From positions 1 to 38,098 of the forward strand of contig JAHDWP010000031.1 of the NCBI GenBank assembly GCA_023382715.1: DNA of 38,098 nucleotides. The letters are read 5' to 3'. The notes below the pieces were generated by a model. It had not been told where the DNA came from, did not search any database, and saw only the letters and a list, made by a program, of their open reading frames with translations. A program made the position numbers and the translations under genes. This stretch comes from Anaerolineae bacterium (GTDB lineage Bacteria > Chloroflexota > Anaerolineae > Aggregatilineales > Aggregatilineaceae). Numbering within the stretch: position 1 is the stretch's first letter; each line of letters starts with the position of its first letter. Positions 7,862 through 16,245 of this stretch are shown here, piece by piece.

Positions 7862-7920
7862 CGCTGACGCGCCTCACCGCCCCCTCTCCGAGCGCAGCGA
7901 GGCCAGGGGGTGAGGTAAAC
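7862..7920. repeat. Family C element, degenerate copy
   Basis: GCTGACGCGCCTCACCGCCC leads into CCCTCTCC, then GAGCGCAGCGAGGC and AGGGGGTGAGGTAAAC. It is a shortened relative of the element at 208-305, between the thiolase and the LysM lipoprotein. Confidence 0.6.
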
Positions 7921-8056
7921 CAGGGCGCAGCCGAGCAGCGTCCCTACCCGGCAAGGTTCGCACGCCCCAAACCCCCGCCGCTTGTGCGCTGCGCGTGCTG
8001 ATGGTAAACTGCGGGCACACTGACGCTGTGGGATCAGGTCCAGGGAGGGATGGCGT

Positions 8057-9499
8057 ATGCCGATCAAAAGCCGTCGCGTGGGGTGGGTGACGCTGGCGCT
8101 GCTGCTGTCGCTGGCCCTGACGGGCTGCTACCAGTCATTGGGTGGCAGCCTGGAGCCGACGCAGGTGGGCGAAATGGGCATTGAGCAGCAGACGGACAGC
8201 ACGCCGCTGCCCCAGCCGACCTTTGCCCCCCCGGAGGGCGTGCCCACCGAGGAGCAGCTTACTGTCCCGCCGGGAGTGCCTACGCTCACCCCGTTCCCCA
8301 CGCTCGGCCTGCCCACCGAGACGCCCGCGCCCACCGACACGGTCATCGTCCAGCCGACAGATGTCTTCGGCAACCCGCCGGACGGGCAGGGCGGGGCGGT
8401 CGTCCCGTCGGAGACGGCGGTCATCGCGGTGGCGGTGATCGTCACGGCGACGCCGCCTCCGCCATCCGAGACGCCCAGCCCGACCCGCACCGACACACCA
8501 CAGCCCACCGCGACGCGCGTGCCGCCCACGAACACGGCCGTGCCGACACAGCCGCCGACACAACTGCCGCAGCCTGGGCCGACCCTGACCTTCACGCCGG
8601 TGCCGTTCATGCCCTTCGCGGCCACCGCGACGTATACGCCCTACTTCGTTGCGTACAGGCCGGTTGAGGCAGTGCCGCTGGCTGAATCCGCGGCGGACAC
8701 GACGGGAACAGGCGCTGCCGCGCCGGTCGTTCTGCCCACGCAGGCACCGCCAGCTTTGCCGACGCAGCCGGTCGCTGTGGCGCAGGTGCCCTCGGCGACG
8801 CTCGCCGAAGCGCAACCGCTGGGCGAGGTCGCTCTTCAGGCGACGCTGACCGGCGGGCAGATGACCGCGACGCAGATGGTCTACGAAGCGACGGCGACCG
8901 CCGCCGCGACGTTAGGCGTCGCGCCGCCCGAACCCCTGCCGGGCGTGGCCGGGCCGGGCGTGATCTACGTGACGGCGACGCCGCCTGTCGCGGGCCAGCA
9001 GGTGATCTACGTGACGGCGACGCCGGCGCTGGCGGGCGGAATCTGCGGCGAGCACTTTGTCCTGCCGGGCGAGACGCTTTCGCGGCTGGCGTTGCAGTAC
9101 GGCGTGTCCGTCAACCAGTTCGCCCAGGCCAATAATATCGTCAACCCCGACCTGATCCGGGCAGGCGATACGCTGCTCGTGCCGTGCGTGGTGCCAGCGA
9201 CGGCCACCCCTGCCACGACGCCCTTCGTCCCGGATGGGCAGGGCGGTCGCCAGGGCGTGTACGTCGTCCAGCCGGGCGACAACATCTACCGCATCTCGCT
9301 TCAGTTCGGCGTGACGATGGCCGAGCTGATGGCCGTCAACGGCATTTCGCCGGCGCAGATGAACTTCCTGACGGTGGGGCGGGAGCTGGTCATCCCTGCA
9401 TCCGCCGCGCTGCCCGCGCCGACAGTTGCGCCAGCGGCGGGCGCGCCAGTCTACATCGTCATCACGGCGACGCCTACGCCGCCCGGCTTCGTGGGCTAG
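8057..9499 (+). CDS. LysM-domain lipoprotein with long Thr/Pro linker
   Basis: Probably a cell-envelope protein that binds peptidoglycan or a related glycan. Of the 480 residues, 1-24 form a lipoprotein signal peptide ending in the lipobox LTGC (Cys24). About 300 residues of low-complexity Thr/Pro/Ala sequence follow, with repeated VTATP and YVTATP units. Two LysM domains lie at about 332-378 (opening with FVLPGETLSRLALQYGVSVN) and 400-447 (YVVQPGDNIYRISLQFGVT). The protein ends in another ITATPTPP segment. The linker style is common in Chloroflexota surface proteins (family knowledge). No enzymatic domain is visible, so the role is likely structural or adhesive. The ribosome site is GGGAGGGA just upstream. 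Confidence 0.9.
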   Translation: MPIKSRRVGWVTLALLLSLALTGCYQSLGGSLEPTQVGEMGIEQQTDSTPLPQPTFAPPEGVPTEEQLTVPPGVPTLTPFPTLGLPTETPAPTDTVIVQPTDVFGNPPDGQGGAVVPSETAVIAVAVIVTATPPPPSETPSPTRTDTPQPTATRVPPTNTAVPTQPPTQLPQPGPTLTFTPVPFMPFAATATYTPYFVAYRPVEAVPLAESAADTTGTGAAAPVVLPTQAPPALPTQPVAVAQVPSATLAEAQPLGEVALQATLTGGQMTATQMVYEATATAAATLGVAPPEPLPGVAGPGVIYVTATPPVAGQQVIYVTATPALAGGICGEHFVLPGETLSRLALQYGVSVNQFAQANNIVNPDLIRAGDTLLVPCVVPATATPATTPFVPDGQGGRQGVYVVQPGDNIYRISLQFGVTMAELMAVNGISPAQMNFLTVGRELVIPASAALPAPTVAPAAGAPVYIVITATPTPPGFVG

Positions 9500-9533
9500 T
9501 GGCGGGCATTTCGTCTCTGGGACGGGGAAGACC

Positions 9534-9616
9534 ACCGCGGAGGCGCAGAGAGCGCAGAGAAAAGAGGGGCGAGAACTCTGTAGAGTCCTCGTTGTGCCTT
9601 CTGCGTCTCTGCGGTG
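9534..9616. repeat. Family D inverted-repeat element, copy 1
   Basis: The left arm begins ACCGCGGAGGCGCAGAGAGC and the right arm is its imperfect reverse complement, ending CTGCGTCTCTGCGGT. A related, fuller element is at 34569-34668 and a half element at 20669-20702. It is non-coding and MITE-like in size; no transposase is linked to it. Confidence 0.65.
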
Positions 9617-9732
9617 CAAAGAACTCCGCTTCGACCCCTGGAATGTGTCGGGCTGGTGCGATCCATTAGGAGAGGCGGGGGAGCGCTCGCTGTGACGGGC
9701 CGCTCCCCTTTTGCGTGCAGGGACAGGTGAGC

Positions 9733-10272
9733 ATGGGCGATTTGCGTGAGAGGGCGCTGACATCGGAGCCGGCCTACCTGGGCCGCCTGGTCAAGGTCTA
9801 CGTTGAGACGGTGCAACTACCGGACGGCGCGCAGGCGGTGCGCGAGATCGTGCGGCACCCTGGCGCGGTGGCGATGGTCCCGCTGCTGCCGGGTGGCGAC
9901 GTGCTGCTCGTGCGCCAGTACCGCCACGCGGCGGGCGATCTGCTGCTGGAGATTCCGGCGGGGACGCTGGAACCGGGCGAGGACCCAGAGCAGGCTGCTG
10001 CGCGCGAATTGCAGGAGGAGATCGGGTACTGGCCGGGCAGGCTGGAACGGCTGACCGGCGAGTATACCGCGCCCGGCTACACGACCGAGTTGATTCATAT
10101 CTATCTGGCCACTGAGCTGATGGAATCGCGGCTGGCCGGGGACGCGGACGAATTCCTGGAAGTGGTGCGGCTGCCGCTGGCGGAGGCGCTGCGCCGGGTC
10201 GAGCGCGGCGAATTGCCCGACGGCAAGACGATGATCGGGCTGCTGCTGGCGGCCCGCCGGCTGGGGTTGTGA
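9733..10272 (+). CDS. Nudix hydrolase, ADP-ribose pyrophosphatase type
   Basis: Predicted to hydrolyse ADP-ribose or similar nucleoside diphosphate sugars to AMP plus a sugar phosphate in the cytoplasm. The 179-residue protein has the complete Nudix box at residues 77-99 (GTLEPGE, then RELQEEIGY), preceded by VRQYRHAAGDLLLEIPAG, a pattern typical of the ADPRase subgroup. The downstream Pro-Gly (APGYTTELIHIYLA) fits the substrate-specificity position of that subgroup. I chose the ATG at 9733 because AGGTGA lies just before it; a frame start at 9715 has no support. The exact substrate cannot be fixed from sequence. A family A palindrome lies about 70 bases downstream. Confidence 0.92.
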   Translation: MGDLRERALTSEPAYLGRLVKVYVETVQLPDGAQAVREIVRHPGAVAMVPLLPGGDVLLVRQYRHAAGDLLLEIPAGTLEPGEDPEQAAARELQEEIGYWPGRLERLTGEYTAPGYTTELIHIYLATELMESRLAGDADEFLEVVRLPLAEALRRVERGELPDGKTMIGLLLAARRLGL

Positions 10273-10341
10273 GCGGGGGCGGGGCGACCTTGCGGGCGGG
10301 CAAAAGATCGGTGCGGGAGCACAGAGGGCGCGGACAGAGAC

Positions 10342-10375
10342 AGACTTCCGAAGTTTTCGAAAACTTCGGAAGTCT
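10342..10375. repeat. Family A palindrome, copy 2 (terminator-like)
   Basis: A perfect 34-base palindrome with arms of 17 bases beginning AGACTTCCGAAG. It is followed by CTTTCTCC, which suits a terminator for the Nudix gene. It is the most perfect member of family A. Confidence 0.85.
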
Positions 10376-10445
10376 CTTTCTCCGCACCTCGGCAGTGCGC
10401 GCTTCTCTGCGCAAGCGCGACCCATACTCCCCCGCGCATTGAGGC

Positions 10446-10474
10446 TTCCCAAGCCCCCGCCCCGATGGTATAAT
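10446..10474 (+). promoter_or_regulatory. Promoter of rpsO
   Basis: An extended -10 (TGGTATAAT, with TATAAT at 10469-10474) and a weak -35 (TTCCCA) 17 bases upstream. It gives a leader of about 80 bases before rpsO. Confidence 0.65.
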
Positions 10475-10504
10475 GGCCCCCATTGCAAGCTCGTATCGTT
10501 TCTG

Positions 10505-10534
10505 ACCGGCGGGCCAACGTCCGGCTCGCCCGGT
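10505..10534 (+). promoter_or_regulatory. Leader hairpin of rpsO
   Basis: ACCGGCGGGCC can pair with GGCTCGCCCGGT with a small bulge, leaving a seven-base loop, 26 bases before the start codon. S15 represses its own translation through leader RNA structures in several bacteria, and those structures differ widely between phyla; this is a candidate for such a site. Confidence 0.4.
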
Positions 10535-10560
10535 GACAGCAGTCCACGAGGACGCCCGTT

Positions 10561-10830
10561 ATGTCAATCACCAAGCAAGCCAAAGAAGAACTCATCCAGA
10601 GCTATGGCCGGCACGAAACCGATACCGGCTCGCCCGAAGTGCAGATCGCCATTCTGACGACGCGCATCGGGCAGCTCACCGAGCACCTGAAGGTACACAA
10701 GCACGACGAGCACAGCCGCCGCGGCCTGCTCAAGCTGGTAGGTCTGCGCCGCCGCCACTTGAAGTACCTCAGCCGCAAGAACCCCGAATCCTACCGCGAG
10801 CTGATCCAGCGGTTGGGTCTGCGCCGCTAG
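10561..10830 (+). CDS. rpsO: 30S ribosomal protein S15
   Basis: Small-subunit protein that binds the 16S rRNA three-way junction early in assembly. The 89-residue product has exactly the usual length and the diagnostic [19 protein letters not shown] stretch, the [19 protein letters not shown] segment, and the C-terminal RRRHLKYL basic patch. GAGGACG precedes the start. It is followed by pnp, the same pairing as in many bacteria. Here a hairpin, an independent promoter and a long leader separate the two genes, so pnp can be expressed separately. Confidence 0.97.
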   Translation: MSITKQAKEELIQSYGRHETDTGSPEVQIAILTTRIGQLTEHLKVHKHDEHSRRGLLKLVGLRRRHLKYLSRKNPESYRELIQRLGLRR

Positions 10831-10848
10831 GCGGCGGAGGGTATGCGG

Positions 10849-10874
10849 AGCGCGGGTCGGACGATCCGCGCTTT
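10849..10874 (+). terminator. Hairpin between rpsO and pnp
   Basis: AGCGCGGGTC pairs with GATCCGCGCT (one G-T wobble) around a four-base loop, followed by TTTG. It overlaps the -35 region of the pnp promoter. It may terminate rpsO partially or serve as an RNA processing site. Confidence 0.6.
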
Positions 10875-10901
10875 GACTGCACAGGGAAGCATGAATAGTA
10901 T
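10873..10901 (+). promoter_or_regulatory. Promoter of pnp
   Basis: TTGACT, exactly 17 bases, TAGTAT. The start would be near 10908, giving a leader of about 195 bases. A dedicated pnp promoter inside the rpsO-pnp gap also exists in Escherichia coli. Confidence 0.65.
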
Positions 10902-10912
10902 CTGTGTCCCGC

Positions 10913-11060
10913 CGGCCACCGGCTCCGCACCAGCGGGGCTGATCCTGGCCGTGAGTCGACAACCTGTCTGATCGTGAAGCCAGCCCGGGGCGGCAGGAAT
11001 TGGAACATGCGGTCAAGCCAGTGCTCTCGCTGGGAGCGGCGTGCTTGACACCAGGTTCCA
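10913..11060 (+). promoter_or_regulatory. Structured leader of pnp
   Basis: Two stem-loops are visible. In the first, CGGCCA (10913-10918) pairs with TGGCCG (10946-10951) and encloses GCTCCGC / GCGGGGC around loop ACCA. In the second, TGGAAC (11001-11006) pairs with GTTCCA (11055-11060). It encloses GTCAAGC / GCTTGAC and an apical GCTC / GAGC. The second is a long interrupted stem resembling an RNase III substrate, as in the autoregulated pnp leader of E. coli. Function is inferred. Confidence 0.5.
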
Positions 11061-11102
11061 GTCCCTGACCTCCGGGCGCATTAGTTTCGGAGGATTTTCC
11101 CC

Positions 11103-13466
11103 ATGTCTGATTCAACCGGAATGCCGGCCAACCAACGCTTTACGGCGCTGGTCGGCGACAAGGAATTCGTCCTGGAGACGGGCAAGCTGGCCGAGCAGGC
11201 CGGCGGCGCAGTCACCGTCCGCTTGGGCGACACCGTCGTCTTTGCTACAGCGACCATGAGCGCCGCTGCCCGCGAAGGCATTGACTTCTTCCCGCTCAGC
11301 GTGGACTACGAAGAAAAGCTCTACGCGGCGGGCCGCATCCCCGGCAGCTTCATGCGCCGCGAAGGGCGCCCGTCGGAGGCGAGCATTCTCATCGCCCGCG
11401 TCACCGACCGCCCGCTGCGCCCGCTCTTCCCCCACGACCTGCGCAATGAGGTGCAGGTCATCGTCACGCCGCTCAGCCACGACCAGGAAAACCACGCGGA
11501 CATGCTCTCGATCATCGCTGCCAGCGCCGCGCTGCACATCTCCGATGTGCCCTGGGGCGGGCCGATTGGCGCGGTGCGCGTGGGGCTGGTTGACGGCGAG
11601 TTCGTGCTCAACCCGACCATCCCGGAGATGGAGAACAGCCAGCTAGACCTGCGCATGGCCGGCACCAGCGAAGCGATCATCATGGTCGAAGCCGGGGCCG
11701 ACGAAGTGGACGAAGAGACCATGATCCGCGCCCTGAGCTTCGGGCACGACGCCATGCAGAGCCTGATCGCAGCCCAGAACCAGATGCGCGAGCAGGTGGG
11801 CAAGCCCAAGCGCGAGTACACCCCGGCAGTGGTGGACGAGGCGCTGGCCGCCGAGGTCGAGGGCAAGATCGCCGCCGACATCGCCCGCATCCTGGCCGAT
11901 ACCACGGCCCGCCCGGAGCGCAACGCGGCCATTGACGAGCTGCGCGAGCGCCTGCTGGCCGAGTACGAGGCCGCCGGCCCCGCCAGCGAAGAGGAGCCGA
12001 TCCCCGTCAAGGGCGTCAGCGAGGCGCTCGACGCCACGCTGAAGAAGGAAGTGCGCCGGCGCATCCTCGAAGATGGCGTGCGCCCCGACGGGCGCGACTA
12101 CACGACGATCCGCCCGCTGGCCGCCGAAGTGGACCTGGTCCCGCGCGTGCACGGCTCCGGCCTGTTCAAGCGCGGCCAGACGCAGGTGCTCAGCATCTGC
12201 ACGCTGGGCACCCCGCGCGACAGCCAGCCGCTCGACGGGCTGTACCCGGAAGATACCAAGCGCTACATGCACCACTACAACTTTCCGCCCTACAGCACCG
12301 GCGAGACGTGGTTCCTGCGCGGCCCCAAGCGCCGCGAGATCGGGCATGGCGCGCTGGCGGAGACGGCGCTGCGGGCGATGATCCCGCCGGAAGACCAGTT
12401 CCCCTACACGATCCGCGTGGTCAGCGAGGTGATGTCGTCCAACGGCAGCACGAGCATGGCCAGCGTGTGCGGCAGCACCCTGGCGCTGATGGCGGCGGGC
12501 GTCCCGCTGATCCGCCCGGTGGCGGGCATTGCCATGGGCCTGATCAAAGAAGATGATCGCTACGCCGTGCTGACCGACATTCAGGGCATGGAAGATCACC
12601 TGGGCGACATGGACTTCAAGGTTGCCGGGACGGAGACGGGCATCACCGCCCTGCAGATGGACATCAAGATCACGGGCATCAGCGAAGCTATCCTGCGCCA
12701 GGCGCTGGCCCAGGCGCGCGAAGCCCGCATGCAGATTCTCGGCGTGATGCTGGCCACGATCCCTGCGCCCCGCACGGAGCTGAGCGCCTATGCGCCGCGC
12801 ATCCTGACGGTCAAGGTCAATGTCGAGAAGATCGGCATGATCATCGGCCCAGGCGGCAAGACTGTGCGCGCCATCCAGGAAAAGACCGATGCCAAGATTG
12901 ACATCGCCGAGGATGGCACCGTCTTCATCGCCAGCCCGGACGGTCCCAGCGCCGAGCGCGCCCGCGACATGATCCTGGCCCTGGTCGAGGAGCCGGAGCT
13001 TGGGCGCATCTACACCGGGCGCGTGACCCGCGTGGAAGCCTACGGCGCGTTCGTCGAGGTGCTGCCCGGCCAGGACGGCCTGGTGCCGGTCAGCCAGATC
13101 GCCGACCACTTTGTGCAGCGCATCGAGGACGAGGTGGCGGTGGGCGACGAGATCATGGTCATGATCACCGACGTGGACAGCGACGGCAAGATTCGCCTCA
13201 GCCGCCAGGCCGTGCTCGAAGGCTGGACGCTGGAAGAAGCGCGCGCGGCGGATGTCAAGATCAGCGGCGGCGGGCGGAGCGGTGGGCGCGGCGGCGACCG
13301 TGGCGGGCGCGGTGGCGACCGCGGCGGGCGTGGCGGCGGGGACCGTGACCGGCGCGGCGGTTTTGGCGGCGGGCGTGGCGGCGGAGATCGCGATCGGCGC
13401 GGCGGCGGCGACCGGGGCGGCTATCGCGGTGGCGGCGGCGGGGGTGACCGGGGCGGGCGCGACTGA
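11103..13466 (+). CDS. pnp: Polyribonucleotide nucleotidyltransferase (PNPase) with RGG-rich tail
   Basis: Phosphorolytic 3'-to-5' exoribonuclease of mRNA turnover, working as a trimer in the cytoplasm. The 787 residues hold a first RNase PH domain, an all-helical linker and a second RNase PH domain with the [20 protein letters not shown] catalytic stretch. A KH domain follows, with [10 protein letters not shown] near residues 580-588, then an S1 domain at about 633-703. From about residue 719 the protein ends in roughly 68 residues of Gly, Arg and Asp only, in RGGDRGG- and GGDRDRRGG-type repeats. That tail is an RGG-box-like RNA-binding extension and makes the protein longer than the usual 700 residues. 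The ribosome site is GGAGGA before the ATG at 11103. A strong terminator follows. Confidence 0.96.
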   Translation: MSDSTGMPANQRFTALVGDKEFVLETGKLAEQAGGAVTVRLGDTVVFATATMSAAAREGIDFFPLSVDYEEKLYAAGRIPGSFMRREGRPSEASILIARVTDRPLRPLFPHDLRNEVQVIVTPLSHDQENHADMLSIIAASAALHISDVPWGGPIGAVRVGLVDGEFVLNPTIPEMENSQLDLRMAGTSEAIIMVEAGADEVDEETMIRALSFGHDAMQSLIAAQNQMREQVGKPKREYTPAVVDEALAAEVEGKIAADIARILADTTARPERNAAIDELRERLLAEYEAAGPASEEEPIPVKGVSEALDATLKKEVRRRILEDGVRPDGRDYTTIRPLAAEVDLVPRVHGSGLFKRGQTQVLSICTLGTPRDSQPLDGLYPEDTKRYMHHYNFPPYSTGETWFLRGPKRREIGHGALAETALRAMIPPEDQFPYTIRVVSEVMSSNGSTSMASVCGSTLALMAAGVPLIRPVAGIAMGLIKEDDRYAVLTDIQGMEDHLGDMDFKVAGTETGITALQMDIKITGISEAILRQALAQAREARMQILGVMLATIPAPRTELSAYAPRILTVKVNVEKIGMIIGPGGKTVRAIQEKTDAKIDIAEDGTVFIASPDGPSAERARDMILALVEEPELGRIYTGRVTRVEAYGAFVEVLPGQDGLVPVSQIADHFVQRIEDEVAVGDEIMVMITDVDSDGKIRLSRQAVLEGWTLEEARAADVKISGGGRSGGRGGDRGGRGGDRGGRGGGDRDRRGGFGGGRGGGDRDRRGGGDRGGYRGGGGGGDRGGRD

Positions 13467-13494
13467 GCGTCACCCGGTCCTGATCGGTAGAAAC

Positions 13495-13530
13495 AGCAGG
13501 GCGTGCTCAGCGCACGCCCTGCTTTTTTTT
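13495..13530. terminator. Strong intrinsic terminator of pnp
   Basis: AGCAGGGCGTGC and GCACGCCCTGCT form a perfect 12-bp stem with a five-base loop, followed by a run of T. Upstream AAAC gives little on the other strand, so it mainly serves pnp but may also help stop the convergent GYD gene. Confidence 0.9.
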
Positions 13531-13554
13531 CTGGGCCAGAAGCCAGACTCGATG

Positions 13555-13854
13555 CTAAGGTCGCCGGTCGAGGCTCAGGCGGCTGATGAAATCGTTGATC
13601 GAGATGGTGGGCAGGCTGAGCGGCTTGAGATGCCCGCGCGCGGTCAGCTCCATGCTGACGCGGGCGATGGTCTCGTTGTCCGGCGCTTCGATGACGTGCA
13701 CGAAGTCGAACTGACCGAGCGTGGCGTACTGATCGAGCACCTTGACGCCGAGCTTCTCGATGTCCATGCCGATACGGCGCAGGCACGACGGGTCCTCGAC
13801 GACGCACGACACGCCTTGCTCGGTGAAGGTGCTGAGCAGAATGTAAATGGGCAT
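13555..13854 (-). CDS. GYD-domain protein
   Basis: A 99-residue protein of the GYD family, related in fold to ferredoxin-like ABM/GYD domains, whose biochemical function is unknown. Visible features are YILLSTFTEQGV at the start, a central LDQYATLGQFDFVHVIEAPD (the position of the family's GxYD segment) and a C-terminal region with TARGHLKPLSLPTIS. I chose the ATG at 13854, preceded by AGGAG ten bases upstream; the frame reaches 13953 without a convincing start. It converges with pnp. The 235-base gap up to rdgB shows nothing beyond small GC hairpins. Confidence 0.85.
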   Translation of the reverse strand: MPIYILLSTFTEQGVSCVVEDPSCLRRIGMDIEKLGVKVLDQYATLGQFDFVHVIEAPDNETIARVSMELTARGHLKPLSLPTISINDFISRLSLDRRP

Positions 13855-14089
13855 AGGATTCAGGCTCCTGGAGTGATCACGGGTTCGCGCAGCATAGGAC
13901 GCTGCCAGGGCCAAGTGTACCGCACTTCGCCCGCGTTGGTTAGCGGGCGGCAAGGCGGGCGTCGCAGGATGACACCCCCGCGCCTCGGCTCTCGGTGTCT
14001 CCTCGCCGCGCGATCGTTTGCCGCCGCGCCGCGCGCGCAGTACACTGCACCGCGTGATCGGCCCGGCCAGCTTTTACGGAGATGCTGTC

Positions 14090-14722
14090 ATGCGCCCTGT
14101 GCTCTTTGCTACCGCCAACCCCGGCAAGATCATGGAAGTTCGTCACCTGCTGGCGGCGGCGGGGCTGCCCCTTGTCACGCCGCACGAGATCGGGCTTTTG
14201 CTGAATGTGCCGGAGCCGGGGGCGACTCTGGAAGAGAACGCGACGCTCAAGGCGCGCGCCTACCTCGAGCGGCTGCCGTCCGGCGAATTCGTGGTCGTGG
14301 CCGACGATACGGGCCTGGAGATTGACGCGCTGGGCGGCGAGCCGGGCATCCACGTGCGGCACTGGACGGGCGGAGAGCGTATGAGCGACGAGGCGATCAT
14401 CGCCTACTGTCTGGAGCGACTGCACGGCGTGCCTCCGGCGCAGCGCGGCGCGCAGTTCCGCACGGCCCTGGCCGTCGGGGCGGAGCTGGAGGCTATCACC
14501 CTGTTCGAGGGGACGCAGCGCGGCGTCATCCTGGAGCAGCCCGACCCGCTGCGCATCGAGGGCTTTCCCTTCGAGTCGCTCTTTTACGTGGCGGAGTGGG
14601 GGATGCTGCTGGGCGCGATGCACCTGCTGCCAGCCGGGCAGAAGGCGGGCTTCGTCACGCACCGCGAACGGGCGCTGCGCCATGCCCTGCCGCATATTCG
14701 CGCGCTGTGCGGCAGCGCGTGA
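14090..14722 (+). CDS. rdgB: Non-canonical purine NTP pyrophosphatase, RdgB/HAM1 family
   Basis: Cleans the nucleotide pool by hydrolysing ITP, dITP and XTP to monophosphates. The 210 residues begin with the family's ATANPGKIMEV substrate-binding segment, then ATLEENATLKARAY, and the ADDTGLEIDALGGEPGIH core with the catalytic aspartates near residues 70-72. Compared with typical members the downstream segment reads HVRHWTGGERMSDE instead of the usual SARYAG-type sequence, and the C-terminal SHR motif is replaced by THRERALRHAL. It is therefore a somewhat divergent member. GGAG lies eight bases before the ATG at 14090; the upstream open frame lacks a ribosome site. It converges with the next gene with three bases between stops. 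Confidence 0.87.
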   Translation: MRPVLFATANPGKIMEVRHLLAAAGLPLVTPHEIGLLLNVPEPGATLEENATLKARAYLERLPSGEFVVVADDTGLEIDALGGEPGIHVRHWTGGERMSDEAIIAYCLERLHGVPPAQRGAQFRTALAVGAELEAITLFEGTQRGVILEQPDPLRIEGFPFESLFYVAEWGMLLGAMHLLPAGQKAGFVTHRERALRHALPHIRALCGSA

Positions 14723-14725
14723 GCG

Positions 14726-16063
14726 TCAGGGCAGCAGGTAATAGGCCCCCGCGCGCCCGCCGACGCGCCGCAGATAGCCGCCCTGCACCAGCGCCGACAG
14801 GTCGCGCTGCAACAGGTCTGGGCGCAAGGCGGGGTGCAGCGCGCGCAATTCGTGGAAGGTGATGCTGCCGTGCGCGCGGACGTGGGCCAGCGCCGCGCGC
14901 TGCCGCTCGTTGAGGGCGTCTTCGGGCGGCTGGTCGGGCGCGCCTGCGCCCGTCACGCACTCGTTGAACAGGCGCACGGTGACGCTGTACGGCCCCGTCT
15001 CGATCAGCGGCGGGCGCGCGCCCCGGCGATCCATCGCGCGCAGGATGCGCAGCACGCCGCCGCCTCTCCCGTCGGCATAACCCCACTGGGCCAGCGCGCT
15101 CGCCAGGCGCGGGTTGCGGCTGTAGCGCCCGCCCACCAGGTGAGTCGTCGTCAGGAAGGCGGGCAGCCCGCCGGGGCTGACCACTTCCAGGCAATCGGCG
15201 TAGAGGCGCACGGTGAGGCGCTCGCGCAGCCGGTAATCGCGGTGACAGAGGGCGTTGGCCAGCACCTCGCGCACGGCGGCGGGGTATTCGAGCGCGTCCG
15301 GTTTGCCGACGGGCGCGTGCATCTGCGCGCGGATCGCTTCCCATAGCTGGTCGAATAGGGAAATCAGCGGCCCGGCGAAGGATCGCTCGAAGGCGAGGTG
15401 CGCGTCGCCGGCGGGGCCGAGATAGCGCAGGAACTGCGCGCTCGCCTGCGGCAGCCAGCGCGATGGGTCGCGCCCGAAGAGCAGCAGCCCGGCGACGGTG
15501 ACGCCGTGATCGGGCGTGATCGCGCCCAGCGCGGCGAGCGGCACATCCTCGACGGGCTGCCCCAGGCGGCGGGCGCGCGCGACCATGAAGGCGGCCAGCA
15601 GCGCCGGGTCGAGGTCGGCGATGCGCGCGCCGGGCACGGCTTCCGCCTCGAAGTCGCCGTTGGCGCGGGCGCTGAGCAGCCCGCGAATCTCGTCGCCGCC
15701 CAGGGCGCGGTTGCCGAAGTCGCTGCGGGCCAGCACGCTGCCATCGCTGAGGGCGTGCACGCGCCGCCCGCGCGGGACGCGCACGGCCAGGGCCGGGCCG
15801 CCCGGCGTGCTGAGGATCTCTGGCGTGCCGAGCGGGATGGGCGGCGTGCAGCAGTCGGCGGCGGCGAGCAGAGCGCGGGCGACTGCCACGCCGTCTAACG
15901 GGCCGCGATAGACGCCCCCCTCGTCCAGGCCGATCACGATGGCACCACCGTCGGTGTTGGCCAGGGCGACGGCAGCGGCGGCGATGGCGTCCGGGTCGGG
16001 CCGGGGGAGGAAGGCCAGCAGCGCCCCCTGGCCCCCTTCGAGCGAGATGGTGTCGGTGAGCAT
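14726..16063 (-). CDS. AlbA_2 / ATPase-like transcriptional regulator (COG2865 type)
   Basis: A putative DNA-binding regulator with Schlafen-type AlbA_2 and GHKL-like ATP-binding modules. In the 445-residue product, residues 5-110 show the AlbA_2 pattern (ISLEGGQGALLAF, ALANTDGGAIVIGLDEGG). Residues around 262-275 carry REVLANALCHRDY, and a later PGGLP and GYADGRGGGVLRIL complete the HATPase_c_4 signature. The last 60 residues (LNERQRAALAHVRAHGSITF onward) look like a winged helix. The usual AlbA_2 Glu-Phe-Lys motif is altered. The ATG at 16063 lies only six bases after a TACACT -10-like element, so the mRNA may be leaderless; a GTG at 16081 is the alternative. Targets are unknown. Confidence 0.82.
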   Translation of the reverse strand: MLTDTISLEGGQGALLAFLPRPDPDAIAAAAVALANTDGGAIVIGLDEGGVYRGPLDGVAVARALLAAADCCTPPIPLGTPEILSTPGGPALAVRVPRGRRVHALSDGSVLARSDFGNRALGGDEIRGLLSARANGDFEAEAVPGARIADLDPALLAAFMVARARRLGQPVEDVPLAALGAITPDHGVTVAGLLLFGRDPSRWLPQASAQFLRYLGPAGDAHLAFERSFAGPLISLFDQLWEAIRAQMHAPVGKPDALEYPAAVREVLANALCHRDYRLRERLTVRLYADCLEVVSPGGLPAFLTTTHLVGGRYSRNPRLASALAQWGYADGRGGGVLRILRAMDRRGARPPLIETGPYSVTVRLFNECVTGAGAPDQPPEDALNERQRAALAHVRAHGSITFHELRALHPALRPDLLQRDLSALVQGGYLRRVGGRAGAYYLLP

Positions 16064-16069
16064 GGCCCA

Positions 16070-16075
16070 AGTGTA
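16070..16075 (-). promoter_or_regulatory. Candidate -10 element of the AlbA_2 regulator
   Basis: TACACT on the reverse strand ends six bases before the ATG at 16063. Transcription from it would begin at or next to the start codon, giving a leaderless mRNA. No good -35 hexamer is visible. Confidence 0.35.
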
Positions 16076-16125
16076 CGGCACTGCGGAGCCTTTTGCCAGG
16101 GGGATTGTGGCCGGCGGAGATGTGT

Positions 16126-16149
16126 GGGGCGGGTTTGCAAACCCGCCCC
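16126..16149. repeat. Family B palindrome, 24 bases
   Basis: A perfect palindrome with arms GGGGCGGGTTTG / CAAACCCGCCCC, followed by TATAA. Its GGGGCG...CGCCCC ends match the palindromes at 22173-22200, 25052-25080 and 26358-26385, while the centre differs. A further imperfect one (GGGCGTAGGGCCATACGCCC) lies at 16181-16200. Both sit between gyrA and the AlbA_2 regulator. Confidence 0.8.
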
Positions 16150-16245
16150 TATAAACGCTTTGGTCGGCGAGAGAGCGGCGGGGCGTAGGGCCATACGCCC
16201 TTATGGGAGCACGCTCAGCCGCTCGTGCTATTGAGCGGCGCCCGG

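Noticed and set aside
11643-13109. Open frame of 488 codons antisense to pnp
   Set aside because: Shadow of pnp, with no family motif and no ribosome site.
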